DNA of 64,000 nucleotides from Gemmatimonadota bacterium (lineage in GTDB: Bacteria > Gemmatimonadota > Gemmatimonadetes > Gemmatimonadales > Gemmatimonadaceae). Positions 62,290 through 64,000 of the stretch are shown here, piece by piece (positions within the stretch are counted from its first letter, which is position 1; the number at the start of each line of letters is the position of its first letter). The stretch spans positions 186,001 through 250,000 of the forward strand of contig JAQBQB010000002.1 of NCBI GenBank assembly GCA_028287235.1, written 5' to 3'. A program made the translations under genes and the position numbers. Under the pieces are notes generated by a model, which was given only the letters and a program-made list of their open reading frames with translations, did no database searches and had not been told where the DNA came from.

Positions 62290-62877
62290 CTACGACGGCG
62301 CCTTGAACTCCGGCAGCACCGTTCGCGTATCGGTGATCTGGTCGCGGATCTTGAACCGCGCGTCCAGATACCGCCGGTACGCCTTTCCCAGCGCCGTCGA
62401 CGCGGAGGTGAACGGCGTCTGGCAGCGTAGCACCGTGCTGGGGTCGGCCTGACAGGCCATGGCCGCCGCCGACAACCGGTCGAGCGCAGCGCGGGCCGCG
62501 CGGAGCGACCCCACCAGCTCGGCGTGCATCGCGCGCAGATCGTCGGGCGCGCGGACGCCGGCGAACCGGCTCACGATGTCGTCGACGACCAGGGCCGCGC
62601 CCTCGCTCCGACGCGCGATCTCGAAGAACAGCACGCCCGCCGAGTCGCGCGCGGCAAACATCATCTGAATGCGGACCTGGGCACGGACGGGGAAAAAGTC
62701 CAACCGATGGATCGCGCTGTCGGCGATGTGGATGATCGATTGCGCGTACACCGCTTCCTCGCGCGCAGGGTCGTGGGCGGCGGGCGTCTGCGCCGTTGCG
62801 CGGACGGCCGGCGCAGCGAGAGCAACGAGCGCGACGCACATCACGACGACCCGCGCGACACCGACAGGACGAATCAT
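62290..62877 (-). CDS. Secreted hypothetical helical protein
   Basis: A 195-residue protein with a clear signal peptide (ARVVVMCVALVALAAPAVRATAQ). The rest is alpha-helical (QSIIHIADSAIHRLDFFPVR; DIVSRFAGVRAPDDLRAMHA; STALGKAYRRYLDARFKIRD) with two Cys that could pair (ACQADPSTVLRC). It is periplasmic by prediction. It lies divergent to the TolC-type gene, so it may be co-regulated with an efflux system. Family not recognised. Confidence 0.72.
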   Translation of the reverse strand: MIRPVGVARVVVMCVALVALAAPAVRATAQTPAAHDPAREEAVYAQSIIHIADSAIHRLDFFPVRAQVRIQMMFAARDSAGVLFFEIARRSEGAALVVDDIVSRFAGVRAPDDLRAMHAELVGSLRAARAALDRLSAAAMACQADPSTVLRCQTPFTSASTALGKAYRRYLDARFKIRDQITDTRTVLPEFKAPS

Positions 62878-62995
62878 GCGAGGCTCGGGATGATGGGACC
62901 ACAAACGACCCGTCCTGATAGTCCGCATTCCTTGTTCCCGACGCAAGCCGATCTCGTGCGCCCCGGTCCCACTTGTGCATTGGATCGCGGCGACC

Positions 62996-64000
62996 ATGCA
63001 GCACGGCGTACACTCCCGGACACGAGTCGCACCGTGTCGTGCTCTTCTCGTGAGCACGATGCTCGTTGCCGTGTCCGGTTGCACCGTAGGCACCCCACGC
63101 ATCGACGGCGTTCCCGGCACGGCGCCGACGCCATCGACTCCATGGACCGTTCCCGCGGCGGCGCGGACTCCACCGCCGCCCCCGGAACCGCCGCTTGCGC
63201 CCGCCGCGTCCGCGGCACTCGAGGCCGACTCGGCCACCGCGGGCGGAGCGCGCGATCTCTCGCTCATCGACGTCGTCGATCTCGCGCTCCGTAACAACCC
63301 GGCCACGCGCGACTCGTGGGAGACCGCGGTCGCGGCCGTCGACCAATATGGCGCGAGTCGCGGGTCGTTGTATCCGAACGTGAATGGAAACGTCACGCTG
63401 TCGCGCTCGATGAGCGCGACCGGAACGACCAGCACCGGGCTCCCCGCTGGACAGACCGGCGACAGCCTCACCAACGGCGGCACTCGAACGACCAGCGTCG
63501 TGTCGACCACGCGCACGCAGTTCGCGCCGTCCGTGTCGCTCTCCTATCTGATCTTGGACCTCGGCGGCCGCGCCGGCACCATCGAAACGGCGAAGCAACA
63601 GGCGATCGCCGCGAACCTCGCGCACAACGCGACGGTCCAGAACGTGGTGCTGCAGGTGGAGTCGGCCCTCTTTTCTTTTCTCGCCACCCGCGCGCTGCGC
63701 GACGCGCAGCTCACGGCCGTCGACGAAGCGCGTGCCGACACGGCAGCGTCCGAGGCTCGGTTGCGCGTTGGCGTGGGCACGCTGGAAGAAGTCCTGCAGA
63801 CGCGAACGGCGCTCGCGCAGGCGCGCGTGCAGCTCGCCACGCTCGAGGGCAACCTGCTCGCCGCGCGCGGAACGCTTGCCGTGGCCATGGGGCTGCGCGC
63901 CAACGCGCGGTTCGTGATTCCAAACATCGAGACGTCGGGGTCCGTCGCCACCGTGGCGGCGTCGGTCGACACGCTGATCAACCGCTCTATTGTAGCGCGA
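62996..64000 (+). CDS. TolC-family outer-membrane efflux protein, C-terminus outside the window
   Basis: 335 codons are present and the frame stays open at the edge. The N-terminus has a basic stretch, then LLVSTMLVAVSGC, a lipobox typical of outer-membrane factor lipoproteins. A Pro-rich linker follows. LSLIDVVDLALRNNPATRDSW is the standard start of the first OEP repeat, and VVLQVESALFSFLATRALRDAQ and LEEVLQTRTALAQARVQLATLE match the coiled-coil helices. TolC-type proteins form trimeric exit ducts for RND, MFS or ABC exporters. ATG at 62996 is used; a GTG at 63050 is possible. Partner pump genes probably lie to the right. Confidence 0.88.
   Translation, partial: MQHGVHSRTRVAPCRALLVSTMLVAVSGCTVGTPRIDGVPGTAPTPSTPWTVPAAARTPPPPPEPPLAPAASAALEADSATAGGARDLSLIDVVDLALRNNPATRDSWETAVAAVDQYGASRGSLYPNVNGNVTLSRSMSATGTTSTGLPAGQTGDSLTNGGTRTTSVVSTTRTQFAPSVSLSYLILDLGGRAGTIETAKQQAIAANLAHNATVQNVVLQVESALFSFLATRALRDAQLTAVDEARADTAASEARLRVGVGTLEEVLQTRTALAQARVQLATLEGNLLAARGTLAVAMGLRANARFVIPNIETSGSVATVAASVDTLINRSIVAR

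Overview
The window is GC-rich bacterial chromosome, densely coded on both strands. Gene content and style suggest Gemmatimonadota: secreted S9 and M13 peptidases, Ser/Thr kinases fused to other domains, tandem secreted TPR proteins beside a kinase, PadR, HemQ, and a giant kinase/ATPase/histidine-kinase protein. No rRNA or ribosomal protein operon is present, so this placement is an inference.

Region 1 (1-6.4 kb) holds the N-terminal part of a secreted M13 metallopeptidase, a two-domain TIGR03067-like protein, a secreted prolyl-oligopeptidase (S9) and a decayed ABC-2 permease.

Region 2 (about 6.5-26.3 kb) looks like a defence island of foreign-looking modules. In order: (a) a soluble protein translationally coupled to a four-helix membrane protein; (b) decayed gene ends, one from a Na+/H+ antiporter; (c) a protein with a HEPN-type R-x4-H motif; (d) a single-chain type IIG-like restriction-modification enzyme; (e) a protein with a degenerate nuclease-like motif; (f) an operon of membrane protein, metallo-beta-lactamase-fold protein, fused E2-E1 ubiquitin-activating-like enzyme and JAMM deubiquitinase-like protein; (g) a hypothetical gene and about 0.7 kb of degenerate 21-bp tandem repeats; (h) a tightly coupled five-gene operon of PD-(D/E)xK-like nuclease, DUF429, uracil-DNA-glycosylase-like protein, possible HNH-like protein and HhH-GPD glycosylase-like protein. 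Modules (f) and (h) are the best candidates for under-described immune systems. (f) is a protein-conjugation cassette with no visible ubiquitin-like modifier and no CD-NTase. (h) looks like a base-excision cassette aimed at modified DNA.

Region 3 (26.6-33.9 kb) has a lipoprotein, a Ser/Thr kinase fused to a formylglycine-generating-enzyme-like domain and, divergently, two tandem paralogous secreted TPR proteins. Region 4 (33.9-43.4 kb) is a decay zone. It has an IS3 transposase broken by an exact 10-bp duplication, sensor-kinase scraps, a ModA-like gene damaged at both ends, a fumarase gene with a deletion and a frameshift, and a truncated ThrE-like gene. Among these lie an intact DUF4118 histidine kinase, an alpha/beta hydrolase, a CrtC-like protein and an OprB porin. 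The 1,844-residue kinase/AAA/GAF/PAS/histidine-kinase protein follows.

Region 5 (48.8-64 kb) is mostly housekeeping: a tRNA-like remnant, tRNA-Pro(GGG) with its terminator, WrbA, two paralogous membrane proteins, HemQ, a ferric-reductase-like membrane protein, a PAP2 phosphatase, an aminotransferase, a GxxExxY gene inside matching inverted repeats, a response regulator, release factor 3, a rhomboid protease, PadR with a dyad at its start, an OmpA-like lipoprotein and a TolC-type protein running off the end.
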